A stretch of 64,000 bases of DNA from Guyanagaster necrorhizus. Taxonomy: Eukaryota > Basidiomycota > Agaricomycetes > Agaricales > Physalacriaceae. Below, piece by piece: positions 1 through 10,880 of this stretch. Position 1 is the stretch's first letter. Each line of letters starts with the position of its first letter. A program made the translations under genes and the position numbers. The notes beneath the pieces are model-generated. The model was not told the origin of the DNA. It did not search any database and saw nothing but the letters and a program-made list of their open reading frames with translations. The DNA lies in NCBI RefSeq assembly GCF_019112545.1, contig NW_025064894.1, positions 1,233,631 to 1,297,630 of the forward strand, written 5' to 3'.

Positions 1-187
1 CAAAAGGAGCATTGTCTCTTCCTTCACAGCACACAGCAGTGCAATAGGAGAATGACCAACTGGGCTGCTGAGCTAAGCATTCCCATGGTCTTAAGCGCTG
101 GCCTAAGTGCCTTGACTAAGCAATGATAAGGGTCATTTCCGAGGAAGAAGAAAGAAAAATAGAAAGAAAAGTGGAAAAATCATAACA
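1..187 (-). repeat. Partial gypsy LTR (cut by window edge)
   Basis: This is the 5' part of an LTR read on the minus strand. Its terminal TGTTATGATTTTT lies at the 187 end. It shares the same start and a recognisable interior (AGCGC..AAGTGCCTTGACTAAGC) with the LTR at 4,302-4,772. The rest lies outside the window. It directly abuts the protease region of the gypsy remnant, so it is either the 3' LTR of a pol-deleted element or the start of another inserted copy. Confidence 0.7.
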
Positions 188-204
188 CTTTTCCAGTTTT
201 TCAA

Positions 205-520
205 TTGATAAGGGGATTGTGCTGGATCAGCCAGTCATGACCAAGAAATACTTCTTTGGTTCCAAGGTTCATGATAGCTAAGTCAATGCATTCCAAGTGA
301 TCCCCAATAGTAAGTTGGAGTTCAATGAACTTGGTAATTGAACCAGCTTGGTTCTTGGTTCTGTCTGCATTATACACTGGGATTGGGGCAGCAGTTGCCC
401 TGGTGGAAAGGTGGTGCTTGTTGATGAAAGTGCGATTTATTGAGCTGCCTATGCACCCTCTATTAATTAGTACAGTGACAGCATGTGCAGCCCAGTTTGT
501 AAGGGTCTCAATTTGTGCCT
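205..520 (-). pseudogene. Degenerate gypsy aspartic protease
   Basis: The minus-strand translation gives a retropepsin-like segment. The region that should carry the D-S/T-G active site reads VLINRGC, so the catalytic Asp appears as Asn. It is followed by an INRTFI stretch and ends with EVFLGHDWLIQHNPLIN, the typical C-terminal end of gypsy proteases. The same ending (EVFLGYDWLIQHNQLVN) occurs in the plus-strand element at about 62.3 kb. A stop follows at once, then the LTR. It cannot be functional. In the family it would cleave the Gag-Pol polyprotein inside the virus-like particle. Confidence 0.65.
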
Positions 521-1065
521 TGATTGTCAGATCACATTCCTGGGTTTTTGTTCACTAAACATATCATCAAGGTCCCTGTAATTTATCCAGCCATTTGAGC
601 ACTTGGCACTGCTCATCCTTCTTCATCTCTTCAATCATTTTGTTGATGACCTCCTTGGCTCAGGTCTTGTGTACCCAATTCTTGAGTACAGCCTTTGCTG
701 CTTCCTCCATCAGTGCTTCTCACATGGCTCACCATGTCCACTCTGTGTCAAAGAGTTTGAGCCATACCTTGGGAGTCTCTCCCCCTGTTCAGCCCACAGG
801 TGCTTGAGTTTTTCTGGCAATTCTTTGGTGTGGATGCTTGGTAACTTGGATATATTTGAATGCATGCATAATTTAGGCATAGGAGTAACTATAGAAGTAT
901 TATTAGCCTGTTCAGCAGCTACAAATTGCACACCATGAAGTCCTTTGGCCAACCTAGTGGAATTGCTCACTGGTTGGCTCTGTCTTTTACCTCCTCCACC
1001 CTTGTGTCAGTGTCCAGCTCTTCCTTTTCCTTCTGGAGCTCAGCTATTTGCATCCAATTGTCTTC

Positions 1066-4000
1066 TCAGGTTTGTTTCCTCTTGGGACAATCCTTTGACA
1101 TGTGGCCCTTCTGGCCACAGTTGAAGCATTTTCCCTCTTTCTTGAGCCAGTCAATGTGCATCAGCTTCCCTGTCCCAGTGTAAGTAGTTCCTGTGCCTGT
1201 CTTCTGGGTTGAGTATGATGGGCCAGCTATTGAGGTCTCTAATTTGGTGGTGTTGGGCATGTTGATGCTTTTGCCAGAAGTTGATGATGGGCTCAGCTTT
1301 CAGTAGTCTTGCAAAGTTGTTTGTTCCACCTTCTGCTGTTGTTGCTTGTTATACATCTTGATGATCTGTTCCTTCCAGCTGTCATATCCCCTTGGAATCA
1401 ACTGTTTGATCCTGAGGGCTGTGATCATCATGATGTAAGAGGATGGAGTACCTCTCTTGAGGGCCTTGACCATTCTTCTGTCATCTGCCATATTATCTCA
1501 TATGCCAGCAAGCTTGGTGAGACATTCTAGCTCATCAAAATAGTCCATTGCCATCTTGTCTCCTATCTTCCACTTCTTGATCTTTTGCTTGTGTACTTCT
1601 TGTATGGTCAGATCAATGAACTTATTGTGGAGCATTTATTTGAACACTAGCCATGAGGGGTATTGGTAATGTCCCCTCATGGTGAATCAGAAGTTAGGAG
1701 AGATTAGAATCCACCAGGTCTTCACCTTGTCCTCAAGGTATGAGGTGGCAAAGACCACTCAGTTCATGTCTGTTCTGAGGTAACTAATATATACCTCAAA
1801 ATATTGCTTGCAGTCAACCAGGAATTGGTCGATATTGTCAGATGCCCCTTTGAAGGGATGCAGCTTCCTGAGTAGGTCTGACTTGCACTGCAACACCACA
1901 GTATTCTCTGATAGGGGATCCATCAGGTTGGGCCATTCTTTGAAGGGCAGGCATTGCCAGTTAGTCAGCAGCCCAGGGAGTGAATGGAGAGACTGGTTGT
2001 CTGCCACAGTACTTCTTCTGGGTGCTTCCTCCTTCTGTACAATCACTCTATCTTGTATGGTAAATCTCAGTCAGACCACTTCTGGGTTATCCTGAATTGG
2101 TTCTTTTCCTTTTCCACTCCTGGTAGCCTCATCTGCAGGAGATTGAGTGGCTAGAAGTCAGCTGCTGGCTTCTGTCCACAGATTGTAGTAGCCAACAGGC
2201 TGCATGTTGGGCCAGATTCAGGATTGAGATAACTGGGTTGCCAACATTCATACTAAGGGGGTGGAATATGAATATGTGCTCTGGATTGATGGTGCCATGT
2301 ATTCAGCTCATCTTGAGGTGATCAGTGGTGATCAGAGTATTGGTCAGACTTTAGATGGAGACTGGTAGGCTAGCAGTTGGCTGAGTTGATCTTCTGGATG
2401 GTTCCTGTTGTAGACCTTGGCTGCATAGTCAGTGGTGGCATATCTAAGTATCTCCTGTCTTTCTGTAGGTTCAGCAATATATAATTTGCCTAGGGATGAT
2501 GACAACCAGTCATTATTGCACTATAGAAACATTATCTCCTCCTGATATAGTCTTGCAAACTCTCCCTCCCTTGCTCTGCATATTTTCTCTTCTAACACTT
2601 CATTGTCAGTGTCTTCTGGATAAAAATACATGATATCCTCTTTCCCACAGAATAGTCTGCTACTTTCACTGTCCTTGTCATCCTTGACCAGCAGCTCCTC
2701 ATCCTCTCTGCCCTTAACAGGGAAGGTGGCAGGCAGGTCAAAGATATTCTCCTTGACCTCAGGTAGTTGGATTGTCACTGTCATTATGCTGCTCTGGCTG
2801 GGTACTTGGTCCAATGGTGAGGCTCAAAGGGACTGGGATGATCATAATAGTGTAGTCTGTAATGGGGCAGCTTCTGATTTTGGGGTCATACCAGTTCCTG
2901 CCAGCTGCTTGTGCACTCTCCACTCTTTTGCTATAAAGGCAGAAGTTGCTATAGAATTGTTCATCAAGGAATTGTCAAGCAACTCTGCTTCTGAGGAAAC
3001 CTCTGAGGGTGCAAGCAGAGACATGAGCATTGACAGGTACTTGAAGCTCATAGTGTCTGAGGATGGACTCATTGTCCTTGAAGGCAGAATCAGTGCTGGG
3101 GGTGTATTGGAGAGGGGGATAGTCAAGGGTGTCAGGGCTGGCAGGATGGAAGTTGGCCTGCCCTGGAGGCAGAATCCCATTGTCTCTTTCTGCTCTTGCT
3201 TTATCAGCAGTAAGGATCTCATAGAGTCCACCTGTCCATGGGTTATTTTCATTATTGGTGTTAGACTCCTGGAATACAGGAGTAGAGAGTAAGAGCTCCA
3301 AACAGAGCCTGTACCAGCCAGGGAAGCTGCTTCCAAAGTGAGCTGCCTCTGCTTCTTGTTGCTGCTGTCAGTGCTGCCAATCATACTTGGTGGCTTCTGC
3401 CTCATGCTGTCTTTCTGCTTGGATATGGTCAGTGAGATCAGAGAGGTGGGAGGATCTGACTTGCTGCTCCTCTTGTAATACTGCTGCATTGTAATCAAAT
3501 GGGACATTGAGGTCCCAGTGAGAGAAGTACTGACAAATGATTTTATTACATGCTTCTCTTCCTCATTGCTTGTTGTCTGCCTGCTGGGAGGAGCTCCTCC
3601 CCATCCCCATGCTGGTTCTGAGAGGGCAGAGAGACAAGATGGGGCTTGGAGCTGCTGAGACATAGAAAGGTGAGGGGTCTGGGGAGTGATGCTAAGATCC
3701 TGGAGCCACCCTAATGGCATCAAGGGAATTCCAAGCATGGTCTCCAATTCCATGAGTCCTCAGGGTGGTGGAATGATCAGAGGATGGAGACTGGTCAAAG
3801 AAATCTGAGGGGAGATTCTTGTCCTTGTGATTTGAGACAGAGAGTGAGACTCATAGGTTTTGGAATCCTGTGAGGTGATCATTTCAGTTTCTGCTGCTAG
3901 TGTGAAATCAAGGGGAGTAAGTGGGTCTTTCTTCTTGAACATCCTCTTGATGCAAGCTGCTAGGCCCAGCCTCAGGTAGGGGGCTTGTCATAGGCTGGTG

Positions 4001-4270
4001 GGATGTTCATTGGGATTCAGGGATGTCATAGAGAGGTAAATCAGGGGTTACATTGCATAAGATGTGGCAGATATTCTGGAATTCTTGATAGTGTCTAATA
4101 GCCCAGACAGTAACTGATTGGCATCTCCAGCACAGCTGGATGATCACCAATAAGACTAAGAGTGTTCTGATGATAGAAGTGAGGAGTTTGAAGAACTCAT
4201 GGTCAAAGTTAGAGTCTGATGCATTGATGTTGATAGAGGGCATTTGATTTCCTTTACACTGATTATGCAT
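1066..4270 (-). pseudogene. Degenerate gypsy gag with CCHC zinc knuckle
   Basis: Gag forms the particle that packages retrotransposon RNA. The clearest parts on the minus strand are a central domain at about 1,300-2,046 (motifs DCKQYFEVY, KTWW, YFDEL) and a perfect CCHC knuckle CFNCGQKGHMSKDC at about 1,080-1,125. The upstream region (2,521-3,942) is open in pieces. Two overlapping frames exist at 2,842-3,753 and 2,975-3,301. The shorter one (NPWTGGLYEI, ERDNGILPPGQ) looks more like the original frame, so the 303-residue ORF is probably fortuitous. Several stops and frameshifts make this a dead copy. Confidence 0.7.
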
Positions 4271-4301
4271 AAGGAAAGGGAAGAAGCAGCTTTGAGCTAA
4301 T

Positions 4302-4772
4302 TGTTAGACTCAAGTTGCATATGACTATATACATGTGATAAACTGATGCCACTTTGCACTTAAAGTGAGAATGTCAGAGTCCACTGATGTGAATATTGAT
4401 CAGAGTGCTTCAAGGCCTTATGATTGGCTCAAGAGTGGAATAGTGTGAAGATAAACTTTAGCTTGAAGCTGGGGATTACCAGCAAGAGTGAGCCTTCTCA
4501 TATACTACAGGTTGTGTCTGCTATAAATACTACTACTTATTATGTTCTTGTATGCTATTGTGCTTATTGTCCTTGAGTGTTATAATGTCCTTCAATAGTG
4601 TTATCATGTATTGTCAGAAAATCATGTTGTGTTGAAAGACAATGACTGACTGGACTTGTTGTGATTATCAAGCCAGTCTCATGGTCTCAAGCACCTGTGT
4701 TAAGCGCCCTGACTAAGCATGAATAGGGGTCAATCCATAAAGAAAAGAAGAAAAATAGTAAAAATCATAACA
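4302..4772 (-). repeat. Gypsy LTR copy A (471 bp)
   Basis: On the minus strand it starts TGTTATGATTTTT and ends TCTAACA, so the termini are TGTTA...TAACA inverted repeats. It contains the block AGCTTCAAGCTAAAGTTTAT shared exactly with the LTR copies at about 12.5 and 23.1 kb. It lies immediately upstream of gag on the same strand, so it is the 5' LTR of the 188-4,301 remnant. Its insertion point cuts the 1.8-kb repeat fragment that begins at 4,773. Confidence 0.8.
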
Positions 4773-5187
4773 ATTCTATTTCTCTGTTCAACATCCAGTT
4801 ATTCAGATACCTTTCTTTGGATCTCAGTTCTCTGTTCTAAAGCATGTCCCATCAGTACATCAATGGGTGTGCATTCTTGATCAATATGATCAGAATTGTC
4901 AATCATATTTCAATCATATTCTTTTTATTTTTAGCATATCTTGTTGTAATGATATTAGTATGTTTAAGGCTAAGCACTGGAACCTCACATGCAGTCTAAA
5001 CCCCCTGATATTAGTCTATCACTAGGCCATGCACTTTGCTCATTATTACTTCAGTTTAGCATCATAATAGTGATGTTTCTTTGTGCTCTAGTCCTATTAT
5101 CTGTTACATGCATAGTAGACTGATAGATAGTCCATATAGTCTCAAATTTCGCAAATTTACATGCCTGAATGAGGAGAGGGTGTGTTA
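4773..5187 (-). repeat. Partial copy of the 1.8-kb dispersed repeat
   Basis: This stretch aligns to 15,655-16,071 (left arm of the inverted repeat) in the same orientation. Shared landmarks include TTCTATTTCTCTGTTCAACA, CATATTCTTTTTATTTTTAG and the terminal ACATGCCTGAA..GAGGG. It holds only the first roughly 415 bp of the repeat (reading from its TGACATGCCC end) and is interrupted by the gypsy LTR. It is more diverged than the arms of the inverted repeat are from each other. Confidence 0.75.
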
Positions 5188-5379
5188 TATCCCCCTCACT
5201 CATATCTGGACCTTCCATGGTATCTTCAGTAGGTATCCATGTCTGTATCTTAATATTATAGTGCTAATTCACTGTGTTCTGTCAATGACACAACCTATCA
5301 ACAACAGGACATTCTCTGATCCACACAGGACTGTATCCTGAGCTTTCTCAACACTGTGACATCAAACTAAGTTGCCCAC

Positions 5380-8300
5380 ATGCATACTCACTTGCTTGCT
5401 GCTTCCAGATGGTGTGCTAGCCTGATTTGGGCATGTACAGGTCATATTTATATAAAAATTCTCATATCTGATGACTTATCAGGCATGGGTGCTGATCTCA
5501 CACTATTTCTTGCTTTCTTTCCTCCCAATTCACTCTCCCAACATCTCCCATGCTGTTTCTCTAGCTTCTCTTGCTATGACAACTTTTGTGCCTTTACTCA
5601 CTATCCCTATGGACACTCTTGTGGCCAATCTCATTGGTGCCCATGCCTTCATAACCACATACTTTGATTCTTCTGTAGCACATATTATAGGACCCCAGGA
5701 CCTCATTGTTGCTGTTAACCAGACCAGCTCCTACTTGGTACATGCTTATTTTCTGCTTGTTAGCTTACTATTTGTGTATGCTTTGTGTCTGTAGGCAGCT
5801 TATGATGCCAGTCTCACACATTTCAACCTGCATGACTCCCACTATGAAGTGTCCTTTTGTCTGGAGCTTGCCAAGCTCATTCAATGTATCCCTACCCATC
5901 TCTAATGCAAGGAGTGGAAAACCTGGGTGGTTGCAGAGGTGGAGCATAAAGATTTCTTGGTATGCTTCCTTATTCCTCAGCCTGATTCTCTTGCTTATAT
6001 TTCCATTCTGCTAGTGGGATTATGATACTTCCTTTCTTCTGCCTGGGGAGCTGAATTGTAAAAATGAGAATCCATCCTCCATTCTCCACTGGCTCCTGCT
6101 CCCTTCACATGCTATTTCTGCCCCCACTGCTCTGGTTGTCATTGGCTCTACTGCCTTAGTCTCCAAGGCTATGGAACTAGAGGCTAGTTCATCTAGGTGA
6201 GTTCTGATCCTTGTTTCTCTTCTGTGTCTCTGTTAGCTCATACTATTGCTCTACTTCTAGAGTCTCTCTAGCCAACACCTATCAGGATCTCCAGGTTTCA
6301 AGAGAATCTAGTAAGTTGTGCTCATTGTGCTCTATCTCTCTTCTTCTTGCTGTAGCTCATTTTCTTTTTCAGGTTTCACCTCTGTTGCTAAAAATACCAT
6401 CTCTATGGTTCTTTCAGCCATTGTTTCTGACTTAATAGGTTATCCTTTTCATATCTGACTTTTCATCTTCTCATTGTCTTCACATTTGCAGAGCCACAGT
6501 GGCTCACAAACATCAGTAGGAGACAGAGATCTGGTTCCTGTAAGTCAATCTTTCTTATTCCTCTTTGCCTGTGCTCATTCTCTTTCCTCTTCTCCTAGAC
6601 TGTATCTGATCCCACCTCTAAGAGGGCTAAGCTTATCCTGTATGTTGTTTATCTCTCCTTCAGCTGTATTCTGCTCATTTTCTATTTTATTTAGTGCAGC
6701 TAGCTCATCTTAGTTCCACATGCAGCCTTCAGTACCTCATACTCCACTTTCTCAGACCACCTTCCAGTGGAAGCCAATTCCTAGCTCTCTTGAATTTCCT
6801 GTCTCATGTGGTGCATTCTTCTGCTCTTTCTCTATGGTTCTTCTCATTCTCTGGCTGATATTGTCTTCCAGCTCCATCTATTGATCATGATACCATTACT
6901 CCTTCTGCAAGGGAGAGTGATAGGCCTGCTGGCTCTTCTCCATACTCATTGGTACCTCTGATCCTGTGAGTGAGAGGCCTGAGGGTGCTTCTATGGAGAC
7001 TGTTCCTTCAGCTCTAGGCAGTCAGTTATCTCCTTCTTCTCATGTGTATCATCTTCTGACTGATGAGCCCCTTCCTAGTATCATTTATCTTGCCTTTCCA
7101 GCACCTCCCAAACCTGCTTCTCCTCCTCTTACATGTGTGTCTTCTTTCTGGTGCAAAGAGATGACAGTTCCAGTGGCCTCTGGGAAGCCTCCTTGCCCTC
7201 AGCACATGCAGAAGTCTACTCCTGTGGTTTCTAAGCCTCCTGCCAATATGACTGTAAGGGCAGCTGTTGACCACACCATTTATACATGCACCTTTCACCC
7301 AGACATTGATCTCCAATTTGACAAACCTCCTTTCCATCAGGCCTTAGAATCTATGAAGCTTTCTATGCTTTCTGTCACTCCTGAGTCTTTGACTAAGTGA
7401 GTCCTTTCTCTCTGTTTTTCATCCATATTCTGATTGTATTTTATTCACAGACCATCTGCATGATTGCACAGTGGCCAAAAATATGTTTACCATTGCCATT
7501 CTGATAAAGATTCTTATTTCATTTATCCTCCTCTGGTATGTTTGTCTTTTCTGTTTCTTATTCTCATTCTTATTTTCTTGCTCATTAGCTTTTCTGGCCA
7601 TGCTTTAACTGCACTTTGGCTGGTTTCCCTGAGGAATGCATTTTTGAGAGTGGAGTTGGTGAGGAGATCTATACATGCTGTAGGTCCACTTATCATGGCC
7701 ACTGCTCTGCATGCTGGAATGCCAATCAGCTCTATCATGCTGCTACCTTATTGAATCCTCTCACTCTCAGTGATGATGATGGTATACCTATTCAGATCTC
7801 TGTTTATTTTTGCTCTACCCAATTATCTTGCTCTTAGCTATTCATTGTGGCATTGATTGTATCAAGCATATCCAGGTCAAGAGCAAGCTGCTCACAGAGT
7901 CCTTTCAGTTCTTGTATGAGGACCAGCAGTAGATTGTGGGTGAGCTTACTGATGGTCTTGATGCTATTGCTTCTCATGAGCATGGTACTGAGATCATCAA
8001 AGCTTATATGCCAGTCTCTGATCTCCTCAAATCTTTCTTGGTACATTCTAGTTCTAAGGATATGTCTATTGATGGGAATGCTGTGGTGTTTAGTTCTGAC
8101 ACTGAGTAAAGGCCAGTATCTTTCTTAACACTTCTTGTATGCTTATATTTCTCTCTGTTTCCTTTTCTCATGCAGTGTTTTCTTGTAGATACTCTTCTTT
8201 ATTTATAGCAGCACTCAGGGTCTTGAGATGCAGCCAGTAGTAGTGCTCTGTTCATAGCTTATTGTCATATTGTGCACTCTTTTCTTGTGAGCCTATAGAG

Positions 8301-10508
8301 CTCTAGTATACTAATATACCTCTCTTCTTGTTGTGTTCTTTTTGATTTCAGCTGAGACTAAGTTTCACATTTCAACTCAATCCATGTGACCCTGGAGGGC
8401 CCTGATTGTCATGTTAGACTTGTGCCTGAGTCTCATACACTAGTATTCTTTATTCATTATTTCTTCTTTTCTGTCATTTCATAAGCTGTTCAATTTCTCT
8501 CTTCTGACCTGTTCTTCTTATTTCCTTGGAGAAAGTTTGGTATCATTGTGTATTGACTTCTCTTTAACTGTCTGAACCTGTCACTGCTATTAATAATTTG
8601 ATTTTCTGTTATTATTCTGTTATTTCTTTTTTATTTCTTCTGTTTCTATGCCTAGCAGAGATTGTGTAATCACAAAATTTACTGTATCTTTGTGGTCAAG
8701 ATAGTTGTGGTGATACCTCAGGTATACCACTATATCCTTCACACTAAGAGCATCTAACTGTTCTCAGTTCTAAATCAAATCAAAATTCACTTATTTTATA
8801 AGGCAGAATCACCTTTCTAAGTTTCATACATGTCAACTGTTAGTTCTCTGACTTTGACACCCTTAATTTCTGTTCTTTTTCACAAAATCTCTTTCTCTGT
8901 TATTATTTGCCTAATCAAATATTATTATCATGCAGGTATAAAGGTTGAGAGTTTTCTGCATTGTTTTGACTCAACCCACCACCTCTCAACTTGTCTTCAT
9001 TGTTATTTGTCCATTTCTTCTCAGCTCTCTGTCAAAATGATCCCTACTTTCATTGTTGTGAAGACAGTCATCATGTTCCTCTGCAAGGATCCCACTACTA
9101 CTGCAAATGATCATTTTGATCAACTCTAGGAGTATATCATGTGTTTGTGCATTATTCCCCACTGTTTTACTGACTTCCCATATGATAGTCCCATCTCAAG
9201 CATTATAAATGTGAGCTCACCAAGAATAAGAACCTCAAGGAGTTGGTTTTTCATACTCACACTGCCATTGAAAAGGAATTTCATACCAATGCCTCCAAGC
9301 AGCCTATCCATAAGGTGCTCAAGACCATCATTGGATGGGTTCAAAGTGAGTGAGGTCAGATTGCAGATGGAGGGGCAGATGCTCCTTCTATTCCAACTGG
9401 CCCTCATTGTGACTCTAAGTCAGTCTGCAATCCTTTTCTCTGTTTAATAGTTCCTCTGACTGATTTTATCCTACTAGGCCAGAGTCATTGCATGCAATAA
9501 GGGCAAAGGCTGTGCTATTTATCATTCTTATGCAACTATTGATGCCAAGTCTGATGAAGATGAAGATGATCCAGACAAAGTAGAAGTCTCTTCTGATTCT
9601 GATACTGAGTCTATTAAAGTATGCCTAGTCTTCATGATCTCTGCTTGACTATCTGACCTCCAATCTCCTCAAGATGATCATTGATGAGAAGGCTTTCAGA
9701 GCTGGAAGATCTCTGAAGTTTTCCAATGCTAGATCTAGCAATGTGGTTACTGAGGACAAGCATAAGAAACTGTATAAGGTCAGAGCCTTTGCACATTATT
9801 GATGTCCCCCTCACTAAGAGATTGTAATTCTAAGAGGAGCCATCTTCCTATGTGCATTGTGATGCCAATAGTCATTCTTTTGCTGTTTACTCTAATAAGG
9901 GTCAGATATGTTGTCTTCTTTTCTTGCCTGTCACTTGTGTTTCTAACCAGTGAAGTGGCTCAGGCAACTTCTGAAAGGTTTATCAGCAAAGATGGTGCTC
10001 ATGCTTGCAAGTATGCTAAACCATTGTTTCCACTTTCATCAGCCCAGAAGTATTTTCATCATGGTTCTTGTGGGGTTGGAGAGTAGCACTCTGCCTCAGC
10101 TATGGGACTTGTTAGTGTCTGTATGTATCTCTTTTTCCTTGGTCACTATATCATTTCTTAGTTGCACTCTTCATGTTCTCAGTTGCTGATGAAGAGAGAG
10201 CTGCTCCTAGTGTTGATGCTTTGCATGAGAGTTATAAAGAATCAACTATAGCTTGTTTTGTGGTAGAGAGATCTGAGCATCTGGCCAAGCTCAAGAGTGT
10301 CCTCATGGGTGATGTCCTTATGCTCCAGCACACTCTATATGCTGCTGAGAAACAACACATGTTTCTCCTTGATGAACTTGAGTGCATCCAATCTACCCTT
10401 CATCTCTTAGTTCCAGTGCCATCAGACTCTGGAGATCCCACTCCTGTGGAGACTGAAGCTCCTCCTGCTCCTTTTACTTCATCTAATGTCAAGCCTTCAT
10501 CTGCCTAA
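5380..10508 (+). pseudogene. Decayed multi-exon gene, unknown product
   Basis: Plus-strand open segments are separated by stretches that look like good spliceosomal introns, for example 6,197-6,236 (gtgagt...tag), 6,311-6,355 (gtaagt...tag) and 7,398-7,451 (gtgagt...cag). Spliced by eye, readable segments include FNLHDSHYEVSFCLELAKLI (near 5.85 kb), a Cys/His-rich part (FPEECIFESGVG, YHGHCSACW, near 7.63-7.72 kb), an acidic stretch SDEDEDDPDKVEVSSDSD (near 9.57 kb) and a helical C-terminal segment of about 110 residues (10,173-10,508). A few in-frame stops occur, for example in the segments near 5.9 and 7.93 kb. CpG is nearly absent. I do not recognise the family; a gene carried by a transposon is possible. 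Exon limits are approximate. Confidence 0.5.
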
Positions 10509-10880
10509 TCTCAGGCCAGTGGTACTTGACATCTATAGTATTCATCCATCATCTGATCATCTCTTATCAGTTTATCATGATCTCTTATTCTCCTTTTCTT
10601 TCTCTGACTCCAAGGCAGAGCTCTTGCTATCTATTTGCGAGTTCACTCTTCTGTTCTTTGAAGATTTGAGTTTGCAGGTTGCCCATGGCTTTAGATATAT
10701 GTACCTGTAGACTATGTCTTTGAATCTTCTTACATCACAAGTACAGTAGCTAGTGCTGAACATTCTGTCATTACTTAGCAATTATATGCCCATGGAAGGC
10801 ATTTCTGCATTGCATTCTAATCCTCATCTAAGTTAACTGCATCCAAAATCTTTGGATTAGGTGATTCTTTAAACTCTTCT
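10509..10880. other. No gene seen; AT-rich spacer
   Basis: No coding sequence or repeat boundary is recognised between the end of the decayed gene and the 3' end of the gypsy pol. The short plus-strand ORF here is not supported. Confidence 0.5.

Larger units (their letters stand above)
188..4301 (-). mobile_element. Ty3/gypsy remnant, gag plus protease, pol missing
   Basis: This is the internal region of a decayed LTR retrotransposon on the minus strand, bounded by LTR sequence of one family on both sides. Reading 5' to 3' on the minus strand it holds a long degenerate gag (about 4,270 to 1,066) and a protease-like segment (about 520-205). No reverse transcriptase, RNase H or integrase follows before the LTR at 187. 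The reading frame is broken by many stops and frameshifts, and CpG is nearly absent. The gag and protease match the plus-strand element at 60.9-64 kb closely enough to call them one family. Confidence 0.75.

Noticed and set aside
2630..3292. 220-codon plus-strand ORF in the gag region
   Set aside because: It is antisense to the degenerate gag and has low-complexity Ser/Leu composition; a shadow frame.
2842..3753. 303-codon minus-strand ORF taken as an intact gag
   Set aside because: An overlapping shorter frame (3,301-2,975) looks more like the original coding frame, so the long ORF probably reflects lost stops or a frameshift.
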